Source: Marinobacter bryozoorum (GTDB lineage: Bacteria > Pseudomonadota > Gammaproteobacteria > Pseudomonadales > Oleiphilaceae). Taken from it: a stretch of 64,000 bases of DNA. Both the position numbers and the translations under genes were made by a program. The stretch is from contig NZ_JAKZAH010000008.1 in the NCBI RefSeq assembly GCF_023156245.1, positions 52,480 through 116,479 of the forward strand, read 5' to 3'. The notes beneath the pieces are model-generated. The model was not told the DNA's origin and made no database searches. It was given only the letters and a program-made list of their open reading frames with translations. This document shows positions 18,212-27,130 of this stretch, piece after piece (the stretch's first letter is position 1; each line of letters opens with the position of its first letter).

Positions 18212-18811
18212 ATGGCCCTGGCTGAGCAGCAGATGTTGGGCCATGTGCCCTTGTTCCCGCTGAGCACTGCGGTGCTTCCCGGTGGCCGTATTCCGCTCCA
18301 GCTGTTTGAGCCCCGGTACCTGGACATGCTGGCCAGGTGCCTGCGGGAGCAACGGGGATTTGTGGTGGTGCTGTTGCGGGAGGGGGGCGAAGTTGGCAGT
18401 CAGGCGGTGTTCTACGATATTGGCACCTATGTGCAGATCGTGGATTTCCAGCAACTGGATAATGGCCTGCTGGGTATTACCGCTGAGGGCTTGTGGAAGG
18501 TCGCAGTCAACAGGAGCTGGCGCGCCCCGGATGGCCTGAATCTGGGTGACGCGGAGCGTCTGCCGGAAGAGCCTGAAGAGGCAGTTCCGCCAGGCCACTC
18601 TGAACTGGCTGCTGTACTCCGCGCCCTGCTGCGTCATCCGGAGGTGAACAGGCTGGACCTCCGTGTCGATTTCAGCAGCGCCCGGGAAGTGGGCTGGCGA
18701 CTGGTGGAACTGCTGCCCCTGGACGGCCAGGAAAAACAGCGATTACTGGAAGTCCAGGACCCCCTGGAGCGACTGGACAGGCTGTCCTCCCTGCTGGAGG
18801 CCATGGACTGA
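18212..18811 (+). CDS. LON N-terminal-domain protein without protease
   Basis: A 199-residue protein consisting of the Lon substrate-binding domain only: VPLFPLSTAVLPGGRIPLQLFEPRYLDMLARCLREQRGFVVVLLREG is the classic N-terminal signature. There is no AAA+ or protease domain. Such stand-alone proteins are widespread in proteobacteria and have been suggested to bind unfolded or damaged proteins; the role is unproven. ATG 18212 lies 2 nt after the HDOD stop; a TTG at 18206 that overlaps that stop is less likely. Pairing with the HDOD gene suggests shared regulation. Confidence 0.85.
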   Translation: MALAEQQMLGHVPLFPLSTAVLPGGRIPLQLFEPRYLDMLARCLREQRGFVVVLLREGGEVGSQAVFYDIGTYVQIVDFQQLDNGLLGITAEGLWKVAVNRSWRAPDGLNLGDAERLPEEPEEAVPPGHSELAAVLRALLRHPEVNRLDLRVDFSSAREVGWRLVELLPLDGQEKQRLLEVQDPLERLDRLSSLLEAMD

Positions 18812-18815
18812 GCTC

Positions 18816-20255
18816 TTACCCGGTAACCGTATAGGCAAGCCGGGCTGCTGGCCACTGCCACCAAAGGTACCCCGCGACAAAGGCGCCCCACACCAGGGCT
18901 GCCAGGCCGGTCAATACATCCACCGACAGTGGCAGGCGGTCATATCGACTGTAGCTCGCCCGGACCAGGCCGCAAATGGCCAGGCCCAGCAATAGCCCTC
19001 CGACAACGTCAGTAAACCAGTGAACGCCCAGTGCCACCCTGCTGGTAGCAACCAGTACCATCGGCATACTGAGTGTGAGGTAGACCTTCCAGCGCCTGGA
19101 AGGTCGCCATTCCCGGGCTACGAAGGCAGCCGTAATACCCGCAAAGACGGTGATGCCGGTGGCGTGGCCGCTGGGGAATGCAAAGCTTGAGGGTGGTTCG
19201 TTTACCAGTGTCGGGCGGTCTACCGCGAGGCCGTTCTTCAGCAGGGTAACGCTGACCGATGTGAGTGCCAGTGCCCCCAACAGGTGAAGGGCAGCGCTGT
19301 AATAGCCGCGAAGCAGCAGAGCTGCAGCCATCAAGACACACCCGGTCGCCAGCACAGGAGGGTCTCCAAAGAGTGTCAGCAGGATCAGCGCCGGGTCGGT
19401 GACGGGTGAACGGAGCAGGCCCGTCATGTGCTGGAAATAGTGGTCCAGCGGAAGTAGCAGGCTGGTGCTCTGACTGAACAATGCCCACAGCGCAAAGCCT
19501 CCGGTGGCGCCAAGGGTGAGGCTGAGCGACGCCAGCGGAAATTCTCCGCCCTCTGCAGGCCGCTCGCTGTAGAGTGCTCGCCAGAAACGATGAGTGGCGT
19601 TATAGCTGCTCATCGCGTGCTCCAGCCACTGATAGAATCGGCTGCGGCTGCGCAGCCCCAGTTGCAGTCTGACAAACAGGAACCAGGCTATCAGTATGAC
19701 GACAGCCCCGCCGGCGCCCAGGGCATAGATTGCCGGCGGGATGGGCTCAGGCCCGGAGAGTGCCGCCCCTACCGCGTAGCCCGGCAACAGGTAGAAGGGG
19801 GCCCAGGCCAGTGCGGAAGCAACGTTGACCATCACGAAGCGGCGGGCGGGCATGTTGAATGCACCCGCCACCATGGGAATGAAAGGGCGCACTGGCCCAA
19901 CGAAGCGTCCGATGACAACGCTCTTGCCGCCATGGTGGGCAAACAGGTTCTCTGCACGGCGAATCATCACCGGGTGGCGCCGGAAGGGCCAGACCTGGTG
20001 CAGTCGCCCCTGAAGTTGCCGGCCCAGCCAGAAGCTCAGCAGGTCACCAAGAATGGCACCCGCTGCGCCCCAGCCGAGAATCTCCACCAATGGGGTGCCG
20101 ACCTGGCCGGCCATGGCGGCCGCCGCAAACAGGATCGCCACGCCCGGCACCAGTATGCCGGCAATCGCAAGGGATTCCAGTAACGCTGTTGCGAAAATCA
20201 CCGAGGTGAGCCAGCCCGGGTGAACGGCCAGCCACTGGGTCAGCTCCTGGATCAT
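18816..20255 (-). CDS. DedA-PAP2 fusion membrane protein
   Basis: A 479-residue inner-membrane protein that fuses two families. Residues 1 to about 200 are a DedA/VTT domain, a likely lipid scramblase/undecaprenyl-phosphate transporter type: LESLAIAGILVPGVAILFAAAAMAG, then GDLLSFWLGRQLQGR and GRFVGPVRPFIPMVAGAFNMP. From about 300 comes a PAP2 phosphatase with its three signatures: KNGLAVDRP, FAFPSGHATG and SRVALGVHWFTDVVGG, all catalytic residues present. The fusion suggests coupling of lipid-carrier flipping with dephosphorylation, for example of undecaprenyl pyrophosphate; that is inference. It converges on the LON gene with a 4-nt gap and follows the GGDEF pair on the same strand. Confidence 0.9.
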   Translation of the reverse strand: MIQELTQWLAVHPGWLTSVIFATALLESLAIAGILVPGVAILFAAAAMAGQVGTPLVEILGWGAAGAILGDLLSFWLGRQLQGRLHQVWPFRRHPVMIRRAENLFAHHGGKSVVIGRFVGPVRPFIPMVAGAFNMPARRFVMVNVASALAWAPFYLLPGYAVGAALSGPEPIPPAIYALGAGGAVVILIAWFLFVRLQLGLRSRSRFYQWLEHAMSSYNATHRFWRALYSERPAEGGEFPLASLSLTLGATGGFALWALFSQSTSLLLPLDHYFQHMTGLLRSPVTDPALILLTLFGDPPVLATGCVLMAAALLLRGYYSAALHLLGALALTSVSVTLLKNGLAVDRPTLVNEPPSSFAFPSGHATGITVFAGITAAFVAREWRPSRRWKVYLTLSMPMVLVATSRVALGVHWFTDVVGGLLLGLAICGLVRASYSRYDRLPLSVDVLTGLAALVWGAFVAGYLWWQWPAARLAYTVTG

Positions 20256-20263
20256 TTGTTGCC

Positions 20264-21259
20264 TCAGGCTACCTGGTGGACATCGGCACTGAACCAGACA
20301 TGGTCATGGCCACGGCGACGGGCTTCCTCAAGGGCGTCAGTAGCGCGCTGGCGCAAGCGCTCGCCCAGGCTGTCCTGGCTGATATGGGTGGTGGCCCCCA
20401 TGCTTACCGTCATACGTCCGACATGGGGCCAGGCTGCTTCGGCGATACTGCGGCGTATCCGTTCGCCCGTAACCCTGGCGCCCTCTTCCGGTGTAAATGG
20501 CAGGATGAGGCAAAAGCGGCCATCCCCGAGGAAATACAAGGTATCGCCTGCACGAATCAGCGTGAAAAGGTGCTCCGCCAGCCTGCGGTACAGCAATGGC
20601 ATTTGTTCCCGGCCAAGCATGTCGCTGATCTGGTCGCGGTGGTCGATATCCATCATCAGTATCGATACCGGGTGAGTCGTGGCCTTGGCCCGGCTGATCT
20701 CCTTCTGCAGTGTCTCGTCGAGGTAACGGGCGTTATGGGCCCCGGTGAGCGGATCGATGATTGCCAGGTCCTCGGCAGACTGCGTCATGTGGTCGTAGTG
20801 CCAGCTGGCCAGCCCCGCGCTGGCGACCAGCAGCCATAACGCTGCGATAGCCGGCAGGCTTTCACCGGCGGGTAACTGCCAGGCCAGTACCAGGGCGAGC
20901 AGGGCAGCTACCGGCAGCGTGAGCAGGGTAGCCCGGCGCAGGGGCAGTACCAGGTAGGTCAGGACCAATACGGGCAGGCTCCAGGAAATACCGCTTGCGC
21001 CGGCCTTCAGGGCGCCTGTCAGGGCCAGTCCATGTAACAGCAGCAGCACCGGCAAGTGCCCCTTCGCCCGGAGCTGGTAGCGGCTTGCTGAAAGGGTGTA
21101 GGCACAGCCTCCCAGGCTGATGGCGCTCAGCCCGGCCGCCGGATAGAACAGGCCGTAAAAGCCGTAACGCAGGTTCTGCAGTGCGAGCAGGGCAAAGACG
21201 GCGGAGCCCAGGCCGTAGGCCAGGGCGCTGGTCAGTGTTCGCAGGCGGGTTTCTGTCAC
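20264..21259 (-). CDS. Membrane GGDEF-domain protein with degenerate active site (second of a pair)
   Basis: A 331-residue protein with about six N-terminal membrane segments (residues 10-150) and a C-terminal GGDEF domain. The entry motif DPLTGAHNARYL (169-180) and metal-site region ILMMDIDHRDQISD are kept. The active-site loop that should read GGDEF reads GDGRF (245-249), so diguanylate cyclase activity is doubtful. The rest of the domain (FCLILPF, GRMTVSMGATTH) is intact, so the protein is not a decayed pseudogene. Its start overlaps the stop of the upstream GGDEF gene by 4 nt, and the DedA-PAP2 gene follows after 8 nt: a three-gene operon. Confidence 0.85.
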   Translation of the reverse strand: MTETRLRTLTSALAYGLGSAVFALLALQNLRYGFYGLFYPAAGLSAISLGGCAYTLSASRYQLRAKGHLPVLLLLHGLALTGALKAGASGISWSLPVLVLTYLVLPLRRATLLTLPVAALLALVLAWQLPAGESLPAIAALWLLVASAGLASWHYDHMTQSAEDLAIIDPLTGAHNARYLDETLQKEISRAKATTHPVSILMMDIDHRDQISDMLGREQMPLLYRRLAEHLFTLIRAGDTLYFLGDGRFCLILPFTPEEGARVTGERIRRSIAEAAWPHVGRMTVSMGATTHISQDSLGERLRQRATDALEEARRRGHDHVWFSADVHQVA

Positions 21260-22272
21260 GTGACCGGGCTCCCCTCGGTATCCGGGGGCGGCGTATGAGA
21301 CCAGGTGCTCCAGGCCTGCACCCGGTTGCCGCCTTTCTTCTGGGCCCCCTGCAGTGCGCTGGCTACGGCCTGCTGCAGGGTGTCGGCGTCATCGCCGATA
21401 TTCAGTCCCGCGACACCGGCACTCACGGCAACCTCGAGGCCATGGGATTCAAACAGTGACATCAGCCCCAGGCGGATCTGCTCCGCCCGTTTGCTGGCGC
21501 CTGCGGTCGGCACGCCGGGGAGAATGACCAGGAACTGCAGGTCCGCCACCCGGTACCAGGTGTCGAAGTCACGCAGTCGGGAGTGCAGGTAGCGACCGAC
21601 CCGGGGAAGCAGGGCTTGCAGGTCGGTATCGGTTTCAGGTTCGCTGAGGTGGGTGTCCAGGCCCAGCATGACCACCGAGAGGTCCAGGCCTTCCCGCTCG
21701 CTGCGCTGTATTTCCTTGTAGAGGTCGGCGGTGAGGTAGTCCCGGCTTGCCGCCTGGGTCAGTTCGTCCGAGTGCCGCAGTGGAGCGATTTGCCGGGATT
21801 TATAGTGCCACAGCAGGAAGAACACGCCGGCAAGGGCGGTGGTCAGTATCAGGGGGGCGATGACCTGGTGCCGGGCCGGGTCGCCGGTAAGGGCGCCCAG
21901 CCCCGCAAGGATGACCGCGATGGCTATGACCGTTAGAGGGAAGCCAATGCGAGCCGGCAGCAGGCCAAGGGTGATCAGGGGCAATGCAAACAGCCAGTAG
22001 AGTAACGTTGAGCTGTCGAACCAGAGACCGCTTACCAGTACCAGGGCCAGCGTAAGCACCAGCATGTGGTTTATCAGCTGCCAGGCCCGGGTGGGTTGCG
22101 CGAGGGGTAAGGCAGGACTGGTCAGGACAATGCCGGAAGCGACAAGGGCGGCCAGGGCAGTTGGCAAGTCCCTGACAACCAGGCAGAAGGCAGACAGAGC
22201 TATAAGGGTCAGGGCGCCCAGCCAGGCCAGTCGGCTCAGTAGAAATCGCTCGGCCTTCTGGGCCATGTTCAC
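21256..22272 (-). CDS. Membrane GGDEF-like protein with degenerate active site (first of a pair)
   Basis: A 338-residue protein with the same layout as its downstream neighbour: about six membrane segments, then a GGDEF-type domain. Here decay of the motif is greater: the entry motif is DELTQAASRDYL (169-180), and the GGDEF loop is replaced by ADLQF (243-247) within WYRVADLQFLVILPG. It cannot be expected to make c-di-GMP. The shared topology and translational coupling with the second gene suggest an old duplication, perhaps a hetero-oligomer. The start is ATG 22272, with AGGACGTGAAC upstream. Confidence 0.8.
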   Translation of the reverse strand: MNMAQKAERFLLSRLAWLGALTLIALSAFCLVVRDLPTALAALVASGIVLTSPALPLAQPTRAWQLINHMLVLTLALVLVSGLWFDSSTLLYWLFALPLITLGLLPARIGFPLTVIAIAVILAGLGALTGDPARHQVIAPLILTTALAGVFFLLWHYKSRQIAPLRHSDELTQAASRDYLTADLYKEIQRSEREGLDLSVVMLGLDTHLSEPETDTDLQALLPRVGRYLHSRLRDFDTWYRVADLQFLVILPGVPTAGASKRAEQIRLGLMSLFESHGLEVAVSAGVAGLNIGDDADTLQQAVASALQGAQKKGGNRVQAWSTWSHTPPPDTEGSPVT

Positions 22273-22410
22273 GTCCTTCCTGAAGTGGGTTCCATTGGAC
22301 TGTCAGTTTACTGTCAATGATAACATCAATGTGCCAAACGCGCCGACGTCGGGCATAATAACGCCCTGATTTTTATTGATGCACCAGTGTTAAAGCGGAG
22401 TGATTGATCC

Positions 22411-23667
22411 ATGGATATTGCAGCCTACATGGCGGAAGTGGGCCAGCAGGCCCGCCAGGCAGCCAGCGCCATTGCCCGTTCCTCCACGGCCACCCGTAAC
22501 CAGGCGCTGCTGGCGACGGCCGAGGCGCTGGATGGTGCCCGTGCCGAGCTGGCGGAGGCCAATCGCAAGGACGTGGAGAACGGCCGCAGTAACGGGCTGG
22601 AGGCGTCCATGCTGGATCGACTGGAACTGACGCCGGCTCGCATCGATGCCATGATTGAAGGCCTGCGCCAGGTGGCGGGCTTGCCGGACCCTATTGGTGC
22701 GATTACCGATATGGCCTACCGGCCTTCCGGTATCCAGGTCGGCAAGATGCGGGTACCGCTGGGTGTGATTGGTATTATCTATGAATCACGACCCAATGTG
22801 ACCGTTGAGGCGGCCAGCCTGTGCCTGAAATCCGGTAACGCCACGATCCTCCGGGGTGGCTCGGAAGCCATTCATTCCAACCAGGCGATTGCTGCCTGCC
22901 TGGTGGTCGGCTTGAAAGAAGCAGGCCTGCCGGAGACCTCGGTTCAGGTGATTCGTACCACCGACCGTGCTGCAGTCGGTGAGTTGATCACCATGCCCGA
23001 CTTCGTGGATGTGATTGTGCCGCGGGGCGGCAAGGGATTGATCGAGCGTATCAGTCGGGATGCACGTGTACCGGTGATCAAGCACCTGGATGGCGTGTGC
23101 CATGTCTATATCGATGCCCATGCGGATCCCGAGAAGGCGCTGAATGTGGTGGTCAATGCAAAAACACAGCGTTACGGTACCTGCAACACGATGGAAACGC
23201 TGTTGGTGGACCGGGAAATCGCGGAGGATATCCTGCCGTTGCTGGCCGCAACCTTCCGGGAGCATTCGGTAGAATTGCGTGGCTGTGACACCAGCCGGTC
23301 AATTGTGCCGGACATGGTGGCGGCGACCGAGGACGACTGGTACGAAGAGTACCTGGGCCCAGTGCTGGCGGTCCGGGTAGTGGATGGTCTCGACGGTGCC
23401 ATTGCGCATATCAACTGCTACAGCTCGCAGCACACTGACAGCATTATCACGGAAAACTATACCCGCGCCCGGCGGTTTATCACGGAAGTGGACTCCAGCT
23501 CGGTGATGGTCAATGCGTCCACCCGCTTTGCGGACGGTTTCGAGTATGGCCTGGGGGCAGAGATCGGTATTTCCACCGACAAGATCCACGCCCGTGGCCC
23601 CGTAGGCCTGGAGGGACTGACGTCGCAGAAGTACGTGGTGTTCGGAGACGGGCATATCCGTACCTGA
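22411..23667 (+). CDS. proA: Gamma-glutamyl phosphate reductase
   Basis: It reduces gamma-glutamyl phosphate to glutamate-5-semialdehyde with NADPH, the second step of proline synthesis. The 418 residues are normal length. Family blocks include [36 protein letters not shown], the [17 protein letters not shown] segment, and the active-site Cys in [14 protein letters not shown]. The start is ATG 22411 behind AGCGGAGTGATTGATCC. nadD follows 2 nt after the stop, so the two are co-transcribed; proB is not here. Confidence 0.97.
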   Translation: MDIAAYMAEVGQQARQAASAIARSSTATRNQALLATAEALDGARAELAEANRKDVENGRSNGLEASMLDRLELTPARIDAMIEGLRQVAGLPDPIGAITDMAYRPSGIQVGKMRVPLGVIGIIYESRPNVTVEAASLCLKSGNATILRGGSEAIHSNQAIAACLVVGLKEAGLPETSVQVIRTTDRAAVGELITMPDFVDVIVPRGGKGLIERISRDARVPVIKHLDGVCHVYIDAHADPEKALNVVVNAKTQRYGTCNTMETLLVDREIAEDILPLLAATFREHSVELRGCDTSRSIVPDMVAATEDDWYEEYLGPVLAVRVVDGLDGAIAHINCYSSQHTDSIITENYTRARRFITEVDSSSVMVNASTRFADGFEYGLGAEIGISTDKIHARGPVGLEGLTSQKYVVFGDGHIRT

Positions 23668-23669
23668 TT

Positions 23670-24323
23670 ATGCACATTATCTACGGCGGTACTTTCGACC
23701 CGATTCACAATGGCCACCTGCGGGTGGCCATTGAGCTACGGGAGATGCTCGGGGTTAACCGGATTGACCTGGTTCCCTGCCATATTCCGCCCCACAGGGG
23801 CGATCCGGGCGGCTCCAGTGAACATCGCCTGGAGCTGCTGAAGCTGGCGGTCGCGGAAGAGCCTGGTCTTGGCGTGGATGACCGGGAGCTGGTCCGGGGC
23901 GGCTCATCCTATACGGCGGACACACTACGTCACCTGAGGGACGAGCTTGGCCCAGACGAGCCCCTGGTGATGGTGCTGGGCACCGATTCGTTCTCAGGCT
24001 TTGATCGCTGGCAGGAGTGGTCAGTGATTCCGGAACTGGCACACATCATCCTGGTCTCACGGCCCGGGCCCGGCCTGGCGCCGGACTCTATGCCTTCGCG
24101 GTTGTTGTCTGAGCGTTGGGTGAGCGATATAGCCTTGCTCCACACCGCCCCGGCCGGCTGCATTCTGGAGGTCGAGCCACCGCTGCTGGATATTTCTGCC
24201 ACGGGTATCAGGGAGCGCCTGGTTACTGGCCGCTCTGCTCGATACCTGGTACCCGATGCAGTTCTGGCGCGGATTGATGAATTGGGGCTTTATGGCCGCA
24301 ATGGCAATGAGCATAGGGGTTGA
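23670..24323 (+). CDS. nadD: Nicotinate-nucleotide adenylyltransferase
   Basis: It joins nicotinate mononucleotide and ATP to form deamido-NAD. The nucleotidyltransferase signature is at the N-terminus: YGGTFDPIHNGHLRVA (5-20), with the HxGH-type motif. DLVPCHIPPHR follows, then a central VMVLGTDSFSGFDRWQEW and the C-terminal ISATGIRERL motif (ISSTxIR type). It has 217 residues, family length. It lies between proA (2-nt gap) and rsfS (87 nt), the usual gammaproteobacterial placement next to the rsfS-rlmH-mrdA cluster. Confidence 0.96.
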   Translation: MHIIYGGTFDPIHNGHLRVAIELREMLGVNRIDLVPCHIPPHRGDPGGSSEHRLELLKLAVAEEPGLGVDDRELVRGGSSYTADTLRHLRDELGPDEPLVMVLGTDSFSGFDRWQEWSVIPELAHIILVSRPGPGLAPDSMPSRLLSERWVSDIALLHTAPAGCILEVEPPLLDISATGIRERLVTGRSARYLVPDAVLARIDELGLYGRNGNEHRG

Positions 24324-24410
24324 TTGGTGATACACTAGCCAACTCGCACTTGCCAACTTACCCCATGCCCCTGTGCCCGGCCGCAACCGGGTGCACATTA
24401 CAGGATTATT

Positions 24411-24761
24411 ATGCAGGCAGAAGAACTGAAAGATATTGTTGTCGAAGCACTGGAAAACCTTAAGGCGAAGGACATCAGTGTCCTGGATGTGACCGATCGC
24501 ACCAGTGTGACGGATTTCATGGTCCTTGCTTCCGGCACCTCCGGCCGGCACTTGCGTTCACTGGCTGAGTCAGTGACCAGGGAGCTGAAAGACCGCGGCA
24601 TTCGGGAAGCGAAGGTCGAAGGCGGCGACTCCAGTGACTGGATCCTGGTCGACCTGGGCGATGTGGTGGTCCACGTCATGATGCCAGCGACCCGCGAATT
24701 CTACGACCTCGAGCGCCTGTGGCGAGACGCCCCGGGGCTGGGGGCTGCCGGCAGCGAATAA
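24411..24761 (+). CDS. rsfS: Ribosome silencing factor RsfS
   Basis: It binds ribosomal protein uL14 and blocks joining of the subunits when nutrients are scarce. The 116 residues match the family: [36 protein letters not shown] and [35 protein letters not shown], the two most conserved blocks. The start is ATG 24411 following CAGGATTATT. rlmH begins 2 nt after its stop, so the two ribosome-related genes are coupled, as in E. coli. Confidence 0.95.
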   Translation: MQAEELKDIVVEALENLKAKDISVLDVTDRTSVTDFMVLASGTSGRHLRSLAESVTRELKDRGIREAKVEGGDSSDWILVDLGDVVVHVMMPATREFYDLERLWRDAPGLGAAGSE

Positions 24762-24763
24762 CC

Positions 24764-25234
24764 ATGCGGCTGAAGTTGGTCTGTGTTGGCCAGAAAATGC
24801 CCGGCTGGGTCACCGAGGGGTTCCGGGAGTACGCACGCCGTATGCCCCGGGAGTTGCCGCTGGAGTTGAGCGAGATCGCCATGCCCCACCGGGGCAAGAA
24901 CCCGGACATCAGCCGGCTGATGCGTCAGGAGGCCGGTGCCGTTCTGGCGGCTACCGATGACAGCGACCGCGTGGTTGCCCTGGAAGTTGGTGGTCGCCCC
25001 TGGTCCACGGAACAGCTGGCTGGGCAGCTTGAAAGCTGGCAGCTGGAGGGCCGCGATGTCAGCTTCCTGGTGGGCGGGCCCGATGGCCTCCATTCGTCCT
25101 GCCGGGAAAGGGCCGACCAGCAATGGTCCCTGTCTCCGCTGACCCTGCCCCATCCGCTGGTACGGATCCTGCTCGCCGAGCAGCTGTACCGGGCGTGGAC
25201 CATCACCCGAAACCACCCGTACCACCGCGCGTAG
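24764..25234 (+). CDS. rlmH: 23S rRNA (pseudouridine1915-N3)-methyltransferase
   Basis: A SPOUT-class enzyme that methylates pseudouridine 1915 in helix 69 of 23S rRNA. I chose ATG 24764 ([16 protein letters not shown]), giving 156 residues, the E. coli size; the frame is open upstream inside rsfS. Hallmarks are [22 protein letters not shown], the AdoMet knot [31 protein letters not shown], and the C-terminal [21 protein letters not shown], which is nearly invariant in the family. It is followed after 9 nt by mrdA. Confidence 0.97.
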   Translation: MRLKLVCVGQKMPGWVTEGFREYARRMPRELPLELSEIAMPHRGKNPDISRLMRQEAGAVLAATDDSDRVVALEVGGRPWSTEQLAGQLESWQLEGRDVSFLVGGPDGLHSSCRERADQQWSLSPLTLPHPLVRILLAEQLYRAWTITRNHPYHRA

Positions 25235-25243
25235 GACCTTCCC

Positions 25244-27130
25244 ATGGCCTGGGGCGAATTCAAGGACACAGCCGCTGAACGGCGACTTTTCCATCGTCGC
25301 ACCCTGGTGATGTTGGGGCTGGTGGTTGTGATGTTCGGAATCCTGGCGGGCCGTTTCTACCAGCTGCAGGTCATCGAACACGAAACCTACACCACTATCT
25401 CTGACCGCAACCGGGTTCAGGTTCGCTCTGTGCCGCCGACCCGCGGCCTGATCTATGACCGTAACGGAACGCTGATCGCTGAAAACCGCCCGGTTTTCAG
25501 TGTAACCCTGGTGCCCGAGCGGGTAGAGGACATGGACGCCACCCTTGAGCGGCTACAGTCCTTGCTGACCGTTTCCGACGAGAATGTCGAGCGGTTCCGC
25601 CGCCGGTTGAAGGAGCCCCGCCGACCCTTCCAGGAGTTGCCACTGCATTACGACCTGACCGAGCAGGAAATTGCCAGCATGGCGGTTCACCGGCACGAGC
25701 TACCTGGTGTCGAAGTCAGCGCTGAACTCGTTCGTCACTACCCGTTCGGTGAACTGAACGCCCATGCCCTGGGGTATGTCGGGCGGGTCAACCGGGAGGA
25801 GTTGCAGCGCATTGACCCGGTGAATTACGCCGGAACCAACTACATCGGAAAGTCAGGTGTCGAAAAGGTCTATGAAAAGGTGCTTCATGGCACCGTAGGC
25901 TACGAACATGTAGAAACCAATGCACGGGGCCGGACGCTTCGGGTGCTTGAGAGAGAAAGCCCAGTGCCCGGGGAAAACCTGGCCCTGCACCTTGATATGC
26001 GCATGCAAAAGCGTGCCTTCGAGCTCCTTGAGGGGCACCGTGGTGCGATTGTCGCCATTGACTCCCGTACTGGCGGCATCCTGGCGCTGGCCAGTGTTCC
26101 CGGCTTCGATGCCAACCAGTTCGTAACCGGAATCAGCGTGGACGATTACCAGAAGCTCCGGGATTCCAGGGATAAACCGTTGTTCAACCGGGCTCTGCGC
26201 GGTCAATACCCACCGGGGTCGACCATAAAACCCATGCTTCTGATGGCAGGGCTGGACAGCGGCACGGTGACACGGGAGACCTCCATCTGGGATCCCGGCT
26301 ATTACCAGATCAATGACAAAGGACGTCGATACCGGGACTGGAAACGGGGCGGTCATGGCTGGGTTGATGGGCGCCGGGCGGTGGCGGAATCCTGTGACAT
26401 CTATTTCTATGACCTAGGTGTTGAAATGGGTGTTGATGGCATGCATCGGTACCTTGCCGGGTTCGGGTTCGGTATGGACGCAACCCTGGACGTTAGTGGT
26501 GCCCTGCCAGGCCTGTTGCCGTCCAGGGACTGGAAGCAGGGCATGCGTAACGAACCCTGGTATACCGGCGATTCAGTGAACATGAGCATTGGCCAAGGCT
26601 TCTTCCTGGCGACGCCCATGCAGCTGGCAACGGCAACCATGGTGGTGGCGAACCGGGGACGGTGGGTTCAGCCACGAATGCTCAAGGATGTCGAGGGTGA
26701 CACACCCCTGGAGGCGGTGCTCCCGGGCGAAACCATGGCAGACCTGACGGTGGACAACCACGACGACTGGGAGTTTGTCGTCGACTCGATGGAGGATGTC
26801 ATGCACGGCCCCAAGGGCACTGCACGCCGGGCTGCGGAAGGCGCAGACTACCGTATGGCAGGCAAAACCGGCACCGCCCAGGTGTTCAGCCTGGCCGAAG
26901 ACGAGGAATACGACGAAGAGGAAGTGCGGGAACGTCTGCGGGACCACGCGCTTTTTATTGGCTTCGCCCCGGTGGATGATCCCCGCATTGTGGTTTCTGT
27001 CATCGTCGAGAACGGTGGTAGCGGCAGTGGTACCGCTGCACCGGTTGCCCGCGCCATGTTTGATGCCTGGCTGGAACGCCCGGATGATGAATCCCCCGTG
27101 ATCAGTCAGGCCGGGGGGACTCAGCCATGA
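25244..27130 (+). CDS. mrdA: Penicillin-binding protein 2 (elongasome transpeptidase)
   Basis: The class B PBP of the Rod complex, cross-linking peptidoglycan in the lateral wall. It has 628 residues. One N-terminal membrane anchor (LVMLGLVVVMFGILAGRFYQLQVIE), then the PBP dimerisation domain (VPPTRGLIYDRNG), then the transpeptidase domain with catalytic Ser326 in PPGSTIKP, the SCD motif (ESCDIYFYDLG) and KTGTAQ. The stop overlaps the mrdB start (ATGA at 27127-27130), so PBP2 and its glycosyltransferase partner RodA are translated together. Confidence 0.97.
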   Translation: MAWGEFKDTAAERRLFHRRTLVMLGLVVVMFGILAGRFYQLQVIEHETYTTISDRNRVQVRSVPPTRGLIYDRNGTLIAENRPVFSVTLVPERVEDMDATLERLQSLLTVSDENVERFRRRLKEPRRPFQELPLHYDLTEQEIASMAVHRHELPGVEVSAELVRHYPFGELNAHALGYVGRVNREELQRIDPVNYAGTNYIGKSGVEKVYEKVLHGTVGYEHVETNARGRTLRVLERESPVPGENLALHLDMRMQKRAFELLEGHRGAIVAIDSRTGGILALASVPGFDANQFVTGISVDDYQKLRDSRDKPLFNRALRGQYPPGSTIKPMLLMAGLDSGTVTRETSIWDPGYYQINDKGRRYRDWKRGGHGWVDGRRAVAESCDIYFYDLGVEMGVDGMHRYLAGFGFGMDATLDVSGALPGLLPSRDWKQGMRNEPWYTGDSVNMSIGQGFFLATPMQLATATMVVANRGRWVQPRMLKDVEGDTPLEAVLPGETMADLTVDNHDDWEFVVDSMEDVMHGPKGTARRAAEGADYRMAGKTGTAQVFSLAEDEEYDEEEVRERLRDHALFIGFAPVDDPRIVVSVIVENGGSGSGTAAPVARAMFDAWLERPDDESPVISQAGGTQP

